From Rhodobacter sp. (lineage in GTDB: Bacteria > Pseudomonadota > Alphaproteobacteria > Rhodobacterales > Rhodobacteraceae): a stretch of DNA of 64,000 nucleotides. Positions 26,412-35,138 of the stretch are shown one piece after another (the first letter of the stretch is position 1; every line of letters begins with the position of its first letter). The notes below the pieces were generated by a model. It was not told the DNA's origin, did no database searches, and saw nothing but the letters and a program-made list of their open reading frames with translations. The stretch lies in NCBI GenBank assembly GCA_020637555.1, contig JACKKF010000006.1, forward strand, positions 62,001 to 126,000, in the 5' to 3' direction. Both the position numbers and the translations under genes were made by a program.

Positions 26412-27697
26412 TCAGCCGTTCGACGCAGCCAGCGACACCGCCGGTTTGCCGCCGGCCTTCGCCTTGCGGTCGCGATGCGTATCCATGAAGCGGAACACCA
26501 GCGGACGGATGTTGTTGCGCCAGCTCGACCCGGCGAAGATGCCGTAATGGCCCGCACCCGGTTCGAGGTGCTGCGCCTTCAGCGACTCGGGCAGGCCGGT
26601 CAGCAGATCCAGCGCGGCCAGGCACTGGCCCGGGGCCGAGATGTCATCCTTGTCGCCCTCGACGATCTTGACCGCGACATCGGTGATCTTGCCGATATCC
26701 ACCGTGCGGCCGTTCACTTCGAACACGTTGCGGGCGATCTCGCGGTTCTTGAAGATCCGCTCGACGGTCGAAAGGTAGAATTCGGCCGTCATGTCCATGA
26801 CCGACAGATATTCGTCATAGAAGCGGTTGTGCGCGTCATGCTCGCTGTCCTCGCCGCGCGCGGCGGCGGTGATCTTGTCGCTGAACGCCTGCGCGTGGCG
26901 ATCCATGTTCATGCTGATGAAGCCCGCCAACTGCAACAGGCCGGGATAGACCGTCCGGCCGACGCCCGCATATTTCAGGCCGACGCGCTGGATGGCCAGA
27001 TGTTCGAGCTGACCCATCGTCACCCGGCGGCCAAAGTCGGTGACCTCGGTCGGGGCGGCGTCGGGGTCGATCGGGCCGCCGATCAGCGTCAGCGTCAGCG
27101 GCTGGGCTTCGGGTGCGTCCTCGGCCAGAAGGGCCGTCGCAGCCAGCGCCAGCGGAGCCGGCTGGCACACGGCGATCACATGGGTGTCGGGGCCCAGGTG
27201 TTTCATGAAATCGACAAGATACTGGGTGTAGTCCTCGACATCGAACTTGCCTTCGGACACGGGGATGTCACGCGCGTTATGCCAATCGGTAATCCAGACT
27301 TCGGCGTCGGGCAGCAGGCTGGCCACGGTCGAACGCAGCAGCGTGGAATAGTGTCCCGACATCGGTGCGCACAGCAGGATGCGGCGCGGCTTTTCGGGGC
27401 GGCCCGGAACCTTGAAACGCAAAGGTCGCCGAACGGGCGCTTGATCTCGATCTCGGTCTCGCACAGGTGGTCGCGGCCGTCCTCACCGACGATCGAGCGG
27501 ATCCCCCAGGCGGGTTTGATCACCATGCGGGCAAAGCTGCGCTCGGTCACGCGGCCCCAGGCGGACATCACCTTGAACATCGGGTGCGGCACCAGACCCC
27601 ACATCGGATACGAGGCGAACGCCCGCGCCGACGCTCCCAACCATTCGTTGGTGTTCCGCATCGTTTCCATCAGGTCGTAGGTGGCCATCTGCTTCAT
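26412..27697 (-). pseudogene. phaZ: Intracellular polyhydroxyalkanoate depolymerase, one frameshift as sequenced
   Basis: Degrades stored PHB on granules. The 5' part (MKQMATYDLMETMRNTNEW to RPFGDL) and the 3' part (VPGRPEKPRRILLCAPMSGHY onward) are both typical of the short-lipase-box-free PhaZ family of alphaproteobacteria. They are in different frames, however. The join is at about 27421-27431, where the coding strand has TTT although a fourth T would give the expected sequence. Restoring it yields about 429 residues, a normal length, including CQPAPLA and HYGIFAGSSWRNN motifs near the C-terminus. A single homopolymer deletion suggests base-calling error; a real null mutation would impair PHB mobilisation. 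Start at 27697 with GGAG upstream; divergent from phaC. Confidence 0.88.
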
Positions 27698-27789
27698 GGG
27701 TGTCTCCAGGCGGCGCGGGCGCGTCAGGGTTGAACCGGGCGTTTTCCGCACTTCCAAACAAGGGGGGTCGCGGTTTAGAATGGGCAATG

Positions 27790-27800
27790 CTGCGGTGCAG
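27790..27800. promoter_or_regulatory. PhaR-type box between phaZ and phaC
   Basis: CTGCGGTGCAG is an exact CTGC-N3-GCAG palindrome, the motif recognised by PhaR of Paracoccus. It lies 24 bases upstream of the phaC ATG in the divergent phaZ-phaC intergenic region, so PhaR (30461) could repress both directions. Confidence 0.65.
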
Positions 27801-27823
27801 GATAGTAGGGGGAGCGCGTGAAC

Positions 27824-29620
27824 ATGGCAACTTCTGAATACGAAAATTCAGAGAATCTCGATGCCTTGAATGCCAATCTGGTGCGAATCGAGGCTCTCAC
27901 GCAACGCCTGATTGCTGCATTTGCAAAGAAACAGCCTCAGCGCAGCGACTTGCAGGCGCCCGATGCGTCGCTCTACCTCAAGGCCGCGTCGGCCTATTGG
28001 ACCGACATGGTTCAGAACCCGTCGAAGATCCTTGAGCAGCAGGTTGAATACTGGGGCAAGACGCTGAAGCATTTCGTCGAGGCGCAGGAAGCCCTGCGCG
28101 CCGGGCAGTTGACCGCGCCCGAGGACGCGACGCGGGACGACAAGCGGTTCAGCAACCCGTTGTGGAAAACCCACCCCTATTTCAACTATATCAAGCAGCA
28201 ATACCTCATGTCCTCGGACGCGATCGAAAAGGCGATCGCGGACCTGGACGCGATGGACCCGCGCGAGAAGAAGCGGCTGGAATATTTCGGCAAGCAGATC
28301 ATCGACATGATGGCGCCCACGAACTTTCTGGGCACCAATCCCGATGCCCTGATGAAAGCGGTCGAGACCGAGGGCGAGTCGCTGGTGAAGGGGCTGGAAA
28401 ACCTGGTCCGCGACATCGAGGCCAACAATGGCGAACTGCTGGTCACGCTTTCAGATCGCGACGCCTTCAAGGTCGGCGGCAACATCGGCATGACCGAGGG
28501 GGCGGTGGTGTTCCGCAACCGCATGTTCGAACTGATCCAATACAAGCCGCTGACCGAACAGGTGCACGAAACGCCCCTGCTGATCTTTCCGCCCTGGATC
28601 AACAAATTCTACATCCTGGATCTGAAACCGCAGAATTCGCTCATCAAATGGGTCGTCGAACAGGGCTATACCCTGTTCGTGGTGAGCTGGGTCAATCCGG
28701 GCGCCGAGTATGCCGATGTGGGCATGGATACCTATGTCGAGGAAGGCTTCCTTGCCGCCATCGACAAGGTCAAGGAGATCTGCGGCGTCAAGACGATCAA
28801 CACGATCGGCTATTGCATCGCCGGGACGACACTCAGCCTGACCCTGTCCTTGCTGCACAAGCGCAAGGACAAATCGGTGAAATCCGCGACCTTCTTCACC
28901 GCGCTGACCGATTTTTCGGATCAGGGCGAGACCGGGGTGTTCCTGGAAAACGATTTTGTGGACGGGATCGAGGCCGAGGCGCGCGAGAAGGGCTACCTCA
29001 AGTCCTATTTCATGACCAAGACCTTCAGTTACCTGCGTTCGAACGACCTGATCTATGCGCCGGCGATCCGCAGCTACATGCTGGGCGAGGCGCCGCCCGC
29101 CTTCGATCTGCTGTATTGGAACGGCGACGGGTCGAACCTGCCCGGGCGCATGACCATCGAATATCTGCGCGGCCTGTGCCAGGACAACGACTTCTGCGAG
29201 GACGGGTTCCAGATTCTGGGCGAAACGCTGAAGGTCAGCGATGTGAAGGTTCCGCTGTGCTCCATCGCCTGCGAAACCGACCATATCGCGGCATGGAAAT
29301 CCTGCTTTCGCGGTGTCGCGCAGATGGGGTCCACCAACAAGACCTTCATCCTGTCCGAGTCGGGCCATATCGCCGGAATCGTCAATCCGCCCAGCAAGAA
29401 GAAATACGGCCATTACACATCGGATGCGCCGATCGAGGATCCCGATACCTGGAAGGCCGATGCCGAGTATCACGAAGGCTCATGGTGGCCGCGCTGGGAA
29501 GAATGGCTGAGGGCGCGGTCGGGCAAGATGATCGCGGCGCGCCCGCTGCCTGATTCGGTGCTGGCGGCAGCGCCCGGAACCTATGTGGTGGCGAATCCGA
29601 ATGCGGGATCAACAGCTTAG
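27824..29620 (+). CDS. phaC: Class I poly(3-hydroxyalkanoate) synthase
   Basis: Polymerises 3-hydroxyacyl-CoA into PHB at the granule surface. About 598 residues, the size of class I PhaC. The PhaC N-terminal domain (YWTDMVQNPSKILEQQ, about residues 58-73) is followed by an alpha/beta-hydrolase domain. The nucleophile cysteine is in GYCIAGTT (about residue 331, Ala in place of the commoner Gly after Ile), the aspartate in CETDHIAAW and the histidine in SESGHIAGIVNPP. I start at the ATG at 27824, nine bases after GGGGGAG; the GTG six bases earlier is too close. It diverges from phaZ and is followed by phaP and phaR. Confidence 0.95.
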   Translation: MATSEYENSENLDALNANLVRIEALTQRLIAAFAKKQPQRSDLQAPDASLYLKAASAYWTDMVQNPSKILEQQVEYWGKTLKHFVEAQEALRAGQLTAPEDATRDDKRFSNPLWKTHPYFNYIKQQYLMSSDAIEKAIADLDAMDPREKKRLEYFGKQIIDMMAPTNFLGTNPDALMKAVETEGESLVKGLENLVRDIEANNGELLVTLSDRDAFKVGGNIGMTEGAVVFRNRMFELIQYKPLTEQVHETPLLIFPPWINKFYILDLKPQNSLIKWVVEQGYTLFVVSWVNPGAEYADVGMDTYVEEGFLAAIDKVKEICGVKTINTIGYCIAGTTLSLTLSLLHKRKDKSVKSATFFTALTDFSDQGETGVFLENDFVDGIEAEAREKGYLKSYFMTKTFSYLRSNDLIYAPAIRSYMLGEAPPAFDLLYWNGDGSNLPGRMTIEYLRGLCQDNDFCEDGFQILGETLKVSDVKVPLCSIACETDHIAAWKSCFRGVAQMGSTNKTFILSESGHIAGIVNPPSKKKYGHYTSDAPIEDPDTWKADAEYHEGSWWPRWEEWLRARSGKMIAARPLPDSVLAAAPGTYVVANPNAGSTA

Positions 29621-29626
29621 GGTTGT

Positions 29627-29669
29627 TGCTGCAGCGCAGAAAAAATAGTTGATTTTCTGCGCTGCAGCA
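29627..29669. promoter_or_regulatory. Paired PhaR boxes in a perfect 17-bp inverted repeat upstream of phaP
   Basis: Arms at 29627-29643 and 29653-29669 are exact reverse complements around a nine-base spacer. Each contains a CTGC-N3-GCAG PhaR motif (29629-29639 and 29657-29667). The element starts seven bases after the phaC stop and ends 64 bases before phaP, so it may both terminate phaC transcripts (A and T runs flank the loop) and serve as the operator through which PhaR represses the phasin gene until PHB titrates it away. Confidence 0.8.
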
Positions 29670-29733
29670 TGTAGAACTCTTCTCATCCGCCGAGGCCCGG
29701 ATGGTTCGGACCCGCGTAACATGGAGAAGACCA

Positions 29734-30225
29734 ATGGCAAAAGCTGCTACCGATTTCACCAAGATGTTCCAGGACATGATGGGCGCGTTCCCCGCCGTCG
29801 ACACCAAAGCGTTCCAGGACTCGTTCAAGAGCCAGGCCGCGCTGGGCGAGAAGATGAGCAAGGTTGTTCTGGAAGCCGCTGAAAAGTCGGCCGAAATCTC
29901 GAACAAATGGACCAAGTCGGCGCTGGCCAAGATCGGTGAAGCCTCGACCGTCAAGGAAGAACCCGCCGACTATGCGAAAGCCGCTACCGACTTCGCTTCG
30001 GCGTCGGCCGAGCTGGCTGCCGAGCACATGGCCGCCTTCGCCGAGATCGCCAAGCGCGTCCAGATGGACACCGTCGAACTGATGCTGGCCGCCGGCAAGG
30101 ACATGTCCGCCGAAGCCACCGCTGCGGTGCAGAAAGCTACCGCCGACGTGACCGCCGCCGCCAAGAAAGCGACCGACGAAGTCACCGCCGCCGCGAAAAA
30201 AGCGTCGGCCGCTGCGGCGAAGTGA
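29734..30225 (+). CDS. phaP: Phasin, PHB granule-associated protein
   Basis: A 163-residue all-helical amphipathic protein that coats PHB granules and sets their size and number. It opens with DFTKMFQDMMGAFPAVDTK and contains long heptad-like helices rich in Ala, Lys and Glu. The C-terminus has lysine/alanine-rich repeats (AAKKATDE, AAKKASAAAAK), resembling PhaF/histone-like tails in miniature. GGAGAAG precedes the ATG at 29734; the upstream in-frame ATG at 29701 lacks homology. It lies between phaC and phaR, and its promoter carries the PhaR-type inverted repeat, the classic autoregulated granule circuit. Confidence 0.93.
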   Translation: MAKAATDFTKMFQDMMGAFPAVDTKAFQDSFKSQAALGEKMSKVVLEAAEKSAEISNKWTKSALAKIGEASTVKEEPADYAKAATDFASASAELAAEHMAAFAEIAKRVQMDTVELMLAAGKDMSAEATAAVQKATADVTAAAKKATDEVTAAAKKASAAAAK

Positions 30226-30296
30226 TCGACTGACCCGCACCGGGTCACGGATCTGCCGGGGCGTCCGAATTCCTCCCATCCGGACGCCTCGAACGA

Positions 30297-30319
30297 GGGC
30301 GGGCTTTGGCCCGCCCTTT
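30297..30319 (+). terminator. Intrinsic terminator after phaP
   Basis: GGGCGGGC at 30297 pairs with GCCCGCCC ending at 30316 around a TTTG loop, followed by TTTGTCATTT. A second, longer GGCGTCCG/CGGACGCC hairpin lies just before it, between about 30260 and 30288. Confidence 0.75.
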
Positions 30320-30460
30320 GTCATTTGCGCCTCAATTGCGCGGCGGCTCTGCCCGGTTTTTCAGCATGCGGCGGCTGCGCGGCGAAGAATTCTGTTTCCC
30401 CGCGCGAACTTGCGGTCTAACCTCGCCGCATTGCAGTAATCGAAATCAGGAGGGGCTGTC

Positions 30461-31033
30461 GTGTCCGAGTCCGTTAAGCCGCTGTTGATCAAGCGCTATG
30501 CGTCTCGCCGGCTCTACAACACCGAGAGCAGCGACTATGTCACGCTCGAGGACATCGCCGGCTTCATCCGGGCGGGGCGTGAGGTGCAGATCGTTGATCT
30601 CAAGACCGGCGATGACCTGACCCGTCAATATCTCTTGCAGATCATCGCCGAACACGAAAGCCGGGGCGAGAATGTCCTGCCGCTGGAGGTGCTGACCGAT
30701 CTGGTGCGCAGCTATACCGCGCAGGCGCAAAGCGTGGTTCCACAATTCCTTGCGATGTCGTTCGACATGCTGCGCGAAGGGCCGGGCAAGCTGGCCGAGC
30801 AGATGAACGCCATGAACCCGATGATGGCGCAGATGTCCAAGATGCCCGGGTTCGAAGCCATGCAGCGCCAGCAGCGCCAGTTCCTTGAGACGATGATGGC
30901 GGGCTGGGCCTCGATGCCCGGCGCGGCCGCATCCGGAACCGAGCCCGAGGACGACGAAAGCGCCGAGGACCTGTCGGCGATCCGCCGCCAACTGGCCGCA
31001 CTCGAGGCGAAGCTCAGCAAGATGGGCAAGTAG
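30461..31033 (+). CDS. phaR: Polyhydroxyalkanoate synthesis repressor PhaR
   Basis: DNA- and PHB-binding repressor of phaP and of itself. The N-terminal DNA-binding/accumulation-regulator domain has LIKRYASRRLYNTESSDYVT (residues 9-28) and the PHB-binding domain follows (QYLLQIIAEHE, then a Met-rich MNPMMAQMSKMPGF stretch). At 190 residues it has the normal size, with an acidic linker and a coiled C-terminus. Translation starts at GTG (30461), 7 bases after a strong AGGAGGGG. The gene has its own 235-base upstream region after the phaP terminator. Its expected operators are visible upstream of phaC and phaP; upstream of itself I see only a degenerate CCGC-N3-GCAG near 30436. Confidence 0.95.
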   Translation: MSESVKPLLIKRYASRRLYNTESSDYVTLEDIAGFIRAGREVQIVDLKTGDDLTRQYLLQIIAEHESRGENVLPLEVLTDLVRSYTAQAQSVVPQFLAMSFDMLREGPGKLAEQMNAMNPMMAQMSKMPGFEAMQRQQRQFLETMMAGWASMPGAAASGTEPEDDESAEDLSAIRRQLAALEAKLSKMGK

Positions 31034-31040
31034 CGGCGGC

Positions 31041-33074
31041 TCAGCGCCGCCGCCTGCGCCCGCCCTCGCCGCCACCGCCGGTGTTGTGGCTGACCTGCGG
31101 CAGGGTGACGACCGACGCCAGGTTCGGAAAGCCATCGACCGCGTGCGGCAGCGCCGAGGCGTTGACGAAATGCTCTTGAAAGCGGGGTTCGATGGCGGTC
31201 TCGACCTTGTGGATCCGTTTGACCTGCTTTTCGATCCCGGCCCGGGCGGCGATGTTGCACAGCGCGATCCGCGCACCGGTGCCCGCGGCATTGCCGGCGC
31301 TGGTCACCTTGTCCAGCGGGCAGTCGGGGATCATGCCCAGCACCATGGCGTGTTTCGCGCTGATATGCGCGCCAAACGCCCCGGCCAGCACGACGCGGTC
31401 CACGGTGTCCACGCCCATCTCATCCATCAGCAGGCGCGCCCCCGCATACAGCGCGGATTTGGCCAGCTGAATGGCACGGATATCCCCCTGGGTCACGGTA
31501 ATGCGCGGACCGTTCTGGGCGCTGCCGTCATGGATCAGGTAGCTGTAGGTGCGACCTTCGGGCTGGCTGCGGGCGGTGCCGGTCTGTTCGGGCGAACCGA
31601 TCAACCCCGCCGCATCGACGATGCCGGCCATGCGCATCTCGGCCACGGCCTCGATGATGCCGGACCCGCAGATGCCGGTCACGCCGGTCTGCGCGACGGC
31701 GTCGGCGAAGCCCGGGTCGTCCGACCACAATTCGCACCCGATCACGCGAAAGCGGGGCTCCTTGCTTTCAGGGTTGATCTCGATCCGTTCGATGGCCCCT
31801 GGCGCGGCGCGCTGCCCGCTGGAAATCTGCGCCCCTTCAAAGGCCGGGCCCGTGGGCGAGGAACAGGCCAGAACCCGCGTCTTGTTGCCCAAGAGGATCT
31901 CGGCATTGGTGCCCACGTCCACGATCAACACCAGATCGTCCGACTCCTGGGGGGCCTCGGACAGGGCAACGGCGGCGGCATCGGCGCCGACATGGCCGGC
32001 GATGCAGGGCAGGGTATAGAGCCGGGCCTCGGGGTTCAGCGCGCTCAGTCCGACATCACGCGCCGGAAGCGACAGCGATGACGAGGTTGCCAGCGCAAAC
32101 GGGGCCTGGCCCAGTTCGACCGGGTCGATGCCCAGAAACAGGTGGTGCATGACCGGGTTGCAGACCACGACCGTCTCGACGATGGCGCCCGCGGGGACAC
32201 CGGCCTCGGCGGCGACCGACTGCGCCAGGGCATTGATCGACAGGCGCACGGCCTCGGTCATTTCGACATCGCCGCCGGGGTTCATCATCGCGTAGGACAC
32301 GCGGCTCATCAGATCCTCGCCAAAGCGGATCTGCGGGTTCATGATCCCGCCCGAGGCCAGGACGCGGCCATCGCGCAGATCGCACAGATGGGCGGCGATC
32401 GTCGTCGATCCCAGGTCGATCGCCAGGCCCGCCAGGGTGCCGTCATGGAACCCGGGGAAGACATCCAGCACCCGCGCCGGTCCGCCATGATGATCGCGGA
32501 AGACCGCGACAGTGACCGCCCAGTTGCCCTTGCGCAGCACGGGTTGGAGTTTGCGCAAGACCAGTGGACCGGCCTCGACCCCGTCGATCTGCCATTGATC
32601 GCGCAGCGCGGCCGACAGCCGTTCAAGATCGCCCGAAGGTTCGTGCATGTCCGGTTCCGCGACCTCGACATAGTAGAGGCGGGTCGCCGGGTCCATCTGC
32701 ACGGCGCGCGCACTGGCCGCCTTGCGGACGACCTGGCGATGCAGCTGGCTTTCCGGGGGCACGTCGATCACCACATCGCCCATGACCTTCGCCTGGCAGC
32801 CCAGCCGCCGCCCGTCGATCATGCCGCGCTTGTCCTTGTAGCGTTGCTCGACCGCGTTCCACTCGCTCAGGGCGTCCGGCGATACGGTGACGCCATGCTT
32901 TGGAAAGGCCCCGAACCCGGGCGTGATCTGGCATTTCGAGCAGATCCCCCGACCCCCGCAGACCGAGTCGAGGTCCACGCCCAATTGACGCGCCGCTGTC
33001 AGGACCGGCGTGCCCAATGCGAACCGTCCCCGTTTGCCCGAGGGCGTGAAAATCACCAGCGCGTCGTCTGCCAT
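31041..33074 (-). CDS. Ferredoxin-ASKHA (RamA-like) corrinoid reactivation protein, DUF4445
   Basis: A 677-residue protein that should reduce oxidised corrinoid cofactors in an ATP-dependent way, like RamA/RACo. The N-terminal 2Fe-2S domain has cysteines at 39, 45, 48 and 93 (VCGGRGICSKC ... LGCQAK). A linker leads to an ASKHA ATPase with AIDLGSTTIA, VVVCNPVMHHLFLG, LIVDVGTNAEIL and VVLAGAFGAHIS. The tail is Gly/Arg-rich. The start at 33074 places the ferredoxin fold at the N-terminus; an upstream ATG adds unrelated residues. Rhodobacterales are known to use a RamA-like protein with a split methionine synthase, and a methyl-THF:corrinoid methyltransferase is encoded at 6138, so the two probably act in one pathway despite their distance. 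Confidence 0.9.
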   Translation of the reverse strand: MADDALVIFTPSGKRGRFALGTPVLTAARQLGVDLDSVCGGRGICSKCQITPGFGAFPKHGVTVSPDALSEWNAVEQRYKDKRGMIDGRRLGCQAKVMGDVVIDVPPESQLHRQVVRKAASARAVQMDPATRLYYVEVAEPDMHEPSGDLERLSAALRDQWQIDGVEAGPLVLRKLQPVLRKGNWAVTVAVFRDHHGGPARVLDVFPGFHDGTLAGLAIDLGSTTIAAHLCDLRDGRVLASGGIMNPQIRFGEDLMSRVSYAMMNPGGDVEMTEAVRLSINALAQSVAAEAGVPAGAIVETVVVCNPVMHHLFLGIDPVELGQAPFALATSSSLSLPARDVGLSALNPEARLYTLPCIAGHVGADAAAVALSEAPQESDDLVLIVDVGTNAEILLGNKTRVLACSSPTGPAFEGAQISSGQRAAPGAIERIEINPESKEPRFRVIGCELWSDDPGFADAVAQTGVTGICGSGIIEAVAEMRMAGIVDAAGLIGSPEQTGTARSQPEGRTYSYLIHDGSAQNGPRITVTQGDIRAIQLAKSALYAGARLLMDEMGVDTVDRVVLAGAFGAHISAKHAMVLGMIPDCPLDKVTSAGNAAGTGARIALCNIAARAGIEKQVKRIHKVETAIEPRFQEHFVNASALPHAVDGFPNLASVVTLPQVSHNTGGGGEGGRRRRR

Positions 33075-33147
33075 TGGTTTGTCCCGTTTGCGTTCGGGCG
33101 CAACATAACCCGTGGGCGCCGACAGGAAAGGGGGAAGGCGACAGCGT

Positions 33148-33516
33148 TCAAACGGAAAGCGACGGCCCGGTCTGTGCGCCATTGGCCGCGGCTGGGGTCA
33201 CGGCCTCGGCCATCAGTCGGGCCTCGGCAATCAGGGCGATCAGGATCTCGACGTGACGGGCCGCACGCCAGGGGTTGCCCACCTCGTCCAGGGGCCGGGT
33301 GCGCATCGCGTCGTGCTGGGCTTCCAGTTCGATCAGGCAATGCAGCGTCGCCACGCCGGGGGGTGGCGTCGCGGGCAGGCGCAGGATGCGCCGCAGGTCG
33401 GTTTCGCGCCGGTAGTCGGCGGTGCCGTGCCGTGCCGTGCGCAGCAGCAGGCGCGGGCGACGGATCGCGGCCAGGTCGGACAGCACGGCCAGGGTCGAAT
33501 CGGAATGGCAGCTCAT
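33148..33516 (-). CDS. DUF6477 family protein
   Basis: A 122-residue protein of a family that looks restricted to Rhodobacterales. It contains LRRPRLLLRTARHG-like and YRRETDLRRIL segments (here RRPRLLLRTARHGTADYRRE) and a helical half ending ARHVEILIALIAEARLM. No catalytic or membrane features are visible and the function is unknown. GAGGGG lies nine bases upstream of the ATG at 33516; an upstream in-frame ATG is not supported. It is divergent from the DUF6456 regulator-like gene with 273 bases between. Confidence 0.78.
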   Translation of the reverse strand: MSCHSDSTLAVLSDLAAIRRPRLLLRTARHGTADYRRETDLRRILRLPATPPPGVATLHCLIELEAQHDAMRTRPLDEVGNPWRAARHVEILIALIAEARLMAEAVTPAAANGAQTGPSLSV

Positions 33517-33685
33517 CGGGTGTTTCCCCTCGGATGTCGGGTTTGTGACAGGGGCATCATGACACAACCTATAAGGGTGTTGCGCTGACGGGTTGGGCAC
33601 CGTTCGCTTTGTTCAAGCCTTCTTTCCCATTGAAACCGCAGAGTTGGAAACGCGACGGTATTAAGAAACCCGTAACAAATACACG

Positions 33686-33715
33686 CATAGGTTGTTTACG
33701 TTTTGGAAACCTATG
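33686..33715. promoter_or_regulatory. Palindrome upstream of the DUF6456 gene
   Basis: CATAGGTT at 33686-33693 is mirrored by AACCTATG at 33708-33715 around a 14-base T-rich spacer. It lies 75-104 bases before the ATG at 33790 in a divergent intergenic region. A related AACCTAT also occurs near 33567. It could be a regulator site for either gene; the regulator is unknown. Confidence 0.4.
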
Positions 33716-33789
33716 TGGCTTGTGTCTCTGGGGCTGCCACGCCTGAGACACCGGCAAGAGGAGGGCGTGGCAAGGCTAGGGGGGGTCCC

Positions 33790-34830
33790 ATGACCGCCAA
33801 TGTCTCGCCGATCGGCCAACTGCCCGACTGGGTGCCCTCGGCCGTGCGGCTGTATCTGAGCCATACCGAGAATGGCCGCTCGTTGCGCGACATCGCGCGC
33901 GAAGAAGGGGTTCATGCCTCGACCGTGCTACGCCAGGTGCGCCGTTTCGAAAACCGTCGTGACGATCCACTGGTTGACTGCGCCCTGGGGAGGCTGCGAC
34001 AGGCCGCCCCCGACCCTGAGGAGATCCCCGCGATGACCAAAGCCCTGCGCCCCGATGCTCCCCGGACGCCGGACGAGTCGGTGCTCGACACCGAGGCCCG
34101 CCGCGTGCTGCCGCGACTGGCCGAAGACGGCGCGCTGCTGGTCGTGGCGCCGGACATGGATCGCGCGGTCGTCGTGCGCGACGGGCCCGGCGGGGCGACG
34201 CGCCTCGCCGTTCTGGACCGTCCCATGGCCGAGGCCTTTGCGCTGCGCGAATGGATCGCCTGCGTCCAGCAGGGGCGCATCCTGCGCTACGAGATCACGC
34301 AAACGGGACGGGCGGCCCTGCGGCGCCTGACGGCCAGCCAGGACCTGCCGGCGCCCGCGCGGCAGTTCGACGACGAGGATACCCGGCGCACCCGCCCCGT
34401 GACCACCGAGTCGCCGGTGACCGCCCTTGCGCGCCGGCGCGACCGGGATGGCAACCCGTTCCTGACCCCGGATCTGGTCGCGGCGGCCGAACGCCTGCGC
34501 GAGGATTTCGAAACCGCGCAGACCGGCCCGCGCATCACCCAGAACTGGGACAGGTTCCTGGTCGGCCCCGATCAGGGCACGGGGGCGGGCCCGGGTTTTC
34601 CCGGCGGCGCGTCGGGCGCGCGCGATCGCGTGGCGCTGGCGCTGCGCGAACTGGGGCCGGGGCTGGCGGACATGGCCTTGCGGTGTTGCTGCTACATGGA
34701 GGGGCTGGAAACGGCCGAGCGGCGCCTGGGATGGTCGGCGCGATCGGGCAAGATCGTCCTGCGCATCGCGTTGCTGCGGCTGAAAAAGCACTATGACGAT
34801 CTGGGCGACGCCGGCAAGATGATGGGATGA
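33790..34830 (+). CDS. DUF6456 domain-containing HTH protein
   Basis: A 346-residue protein with an N-terminal helix-turn-helix (SLRDIAREEGVHASTVLRQV, about residues 31-50) and a C-terminal DUF6456 domain (about 270-340) with ALRCCCYMEGLETAERRLGW. The middle is a low-similarity linker containing a GRILRYEITQTGRAALRR winged-helix-like stretch. The architecture suggests a DNA-binding regulator, probably with a replication or cell-cycle link given the lineage-restricted distribution, but no target is known. The ATG at 33790 gives a start just before the conserved region. No partner gene overlaps it; trpD converges from 308 bases away. Confidence 0.75.
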   Translation: MTANVSPIGQLPDWVPSAVRLYLSHTENGRSLRDIAREEGVHASTVLRQVRRFENRRDDPLVDCALGRLRQAAPDPEEIPAMTKALRPDAPRTPDESVLDTEARRVLPRLAEDGALLVVAPDMDRAVVVRDGPGGATRLAVLDRPMAEAFALREWIACVQQGRILRYEITQTGRAALRRLTASQDLPAPARQFDDEDTRRTRPVTTESPVTALARRRDRDGNPFLTPDLVAAAERLREDFETAQTGPRITQNWDRFLVGPDQGTGAGPGFPGGASGARDRVALALRELGPGLADMALRCCCYMEGLETAERRLGWSARSGKIVLRIALLRLKKHYDDLGDAGKMMG

Positions 34831-35138
34831 CCGCGGTGCCCCATGCCCCCGATCATGCCAGGCATGACTGTCAGACATCAATCGGGCGCGCTGCGGTCTG
34901 ACGCCACGGGCGCCGCCCCGGAGATGTCCGATTTCTGCTCGCCCTGCCGGGGATGCCGAGCCTTTCTCCCGCGCTCATGTCGAATTTGTCCCTGTCCCGG
35001 CCGCATCTTTGTGCCGGAAATATCCTCGGGGGTTCCCAAAGGGGGCAGACGGCCCCCTTTGGCGGGGGGCGCGGGGGGCTGGCCCCCCGCCACCCGCTTT
35101 CCGCCACCGTCGGCCCCGAGAGCCGCCGGTCGGCCGTT
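34831..35138. other. Convergent intergenic region
   Basis: 308 bases between the DUF6456 gene and the 3' end of trpD. Its right part is the GC-rich intergenic repeat copy at 35004-35090. The left part (34831-35003) is GC-rich without a credible ORF, RNA gene or operator that I can see. Confidence 0.5.
35004..35090 (+). repeat. Intergenic GC-rich repeat, copy A
   Basis: Reads CATCTTTGTGCC, GGAAATATCCTCGGGGG, an AAAGGGGG/CCCCCTTT hairpin and then GCGGGGGGCTGGCCCCCCGC. The same blocks occur at 42154-42290 and, reverse-complemented, at 47910-47994. It lies between convergent genes and can fold into two strong hairpins, so it may also act as a bidirectional terminator for trpD and the DUF6456 gene. 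Confidence 0.75.
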
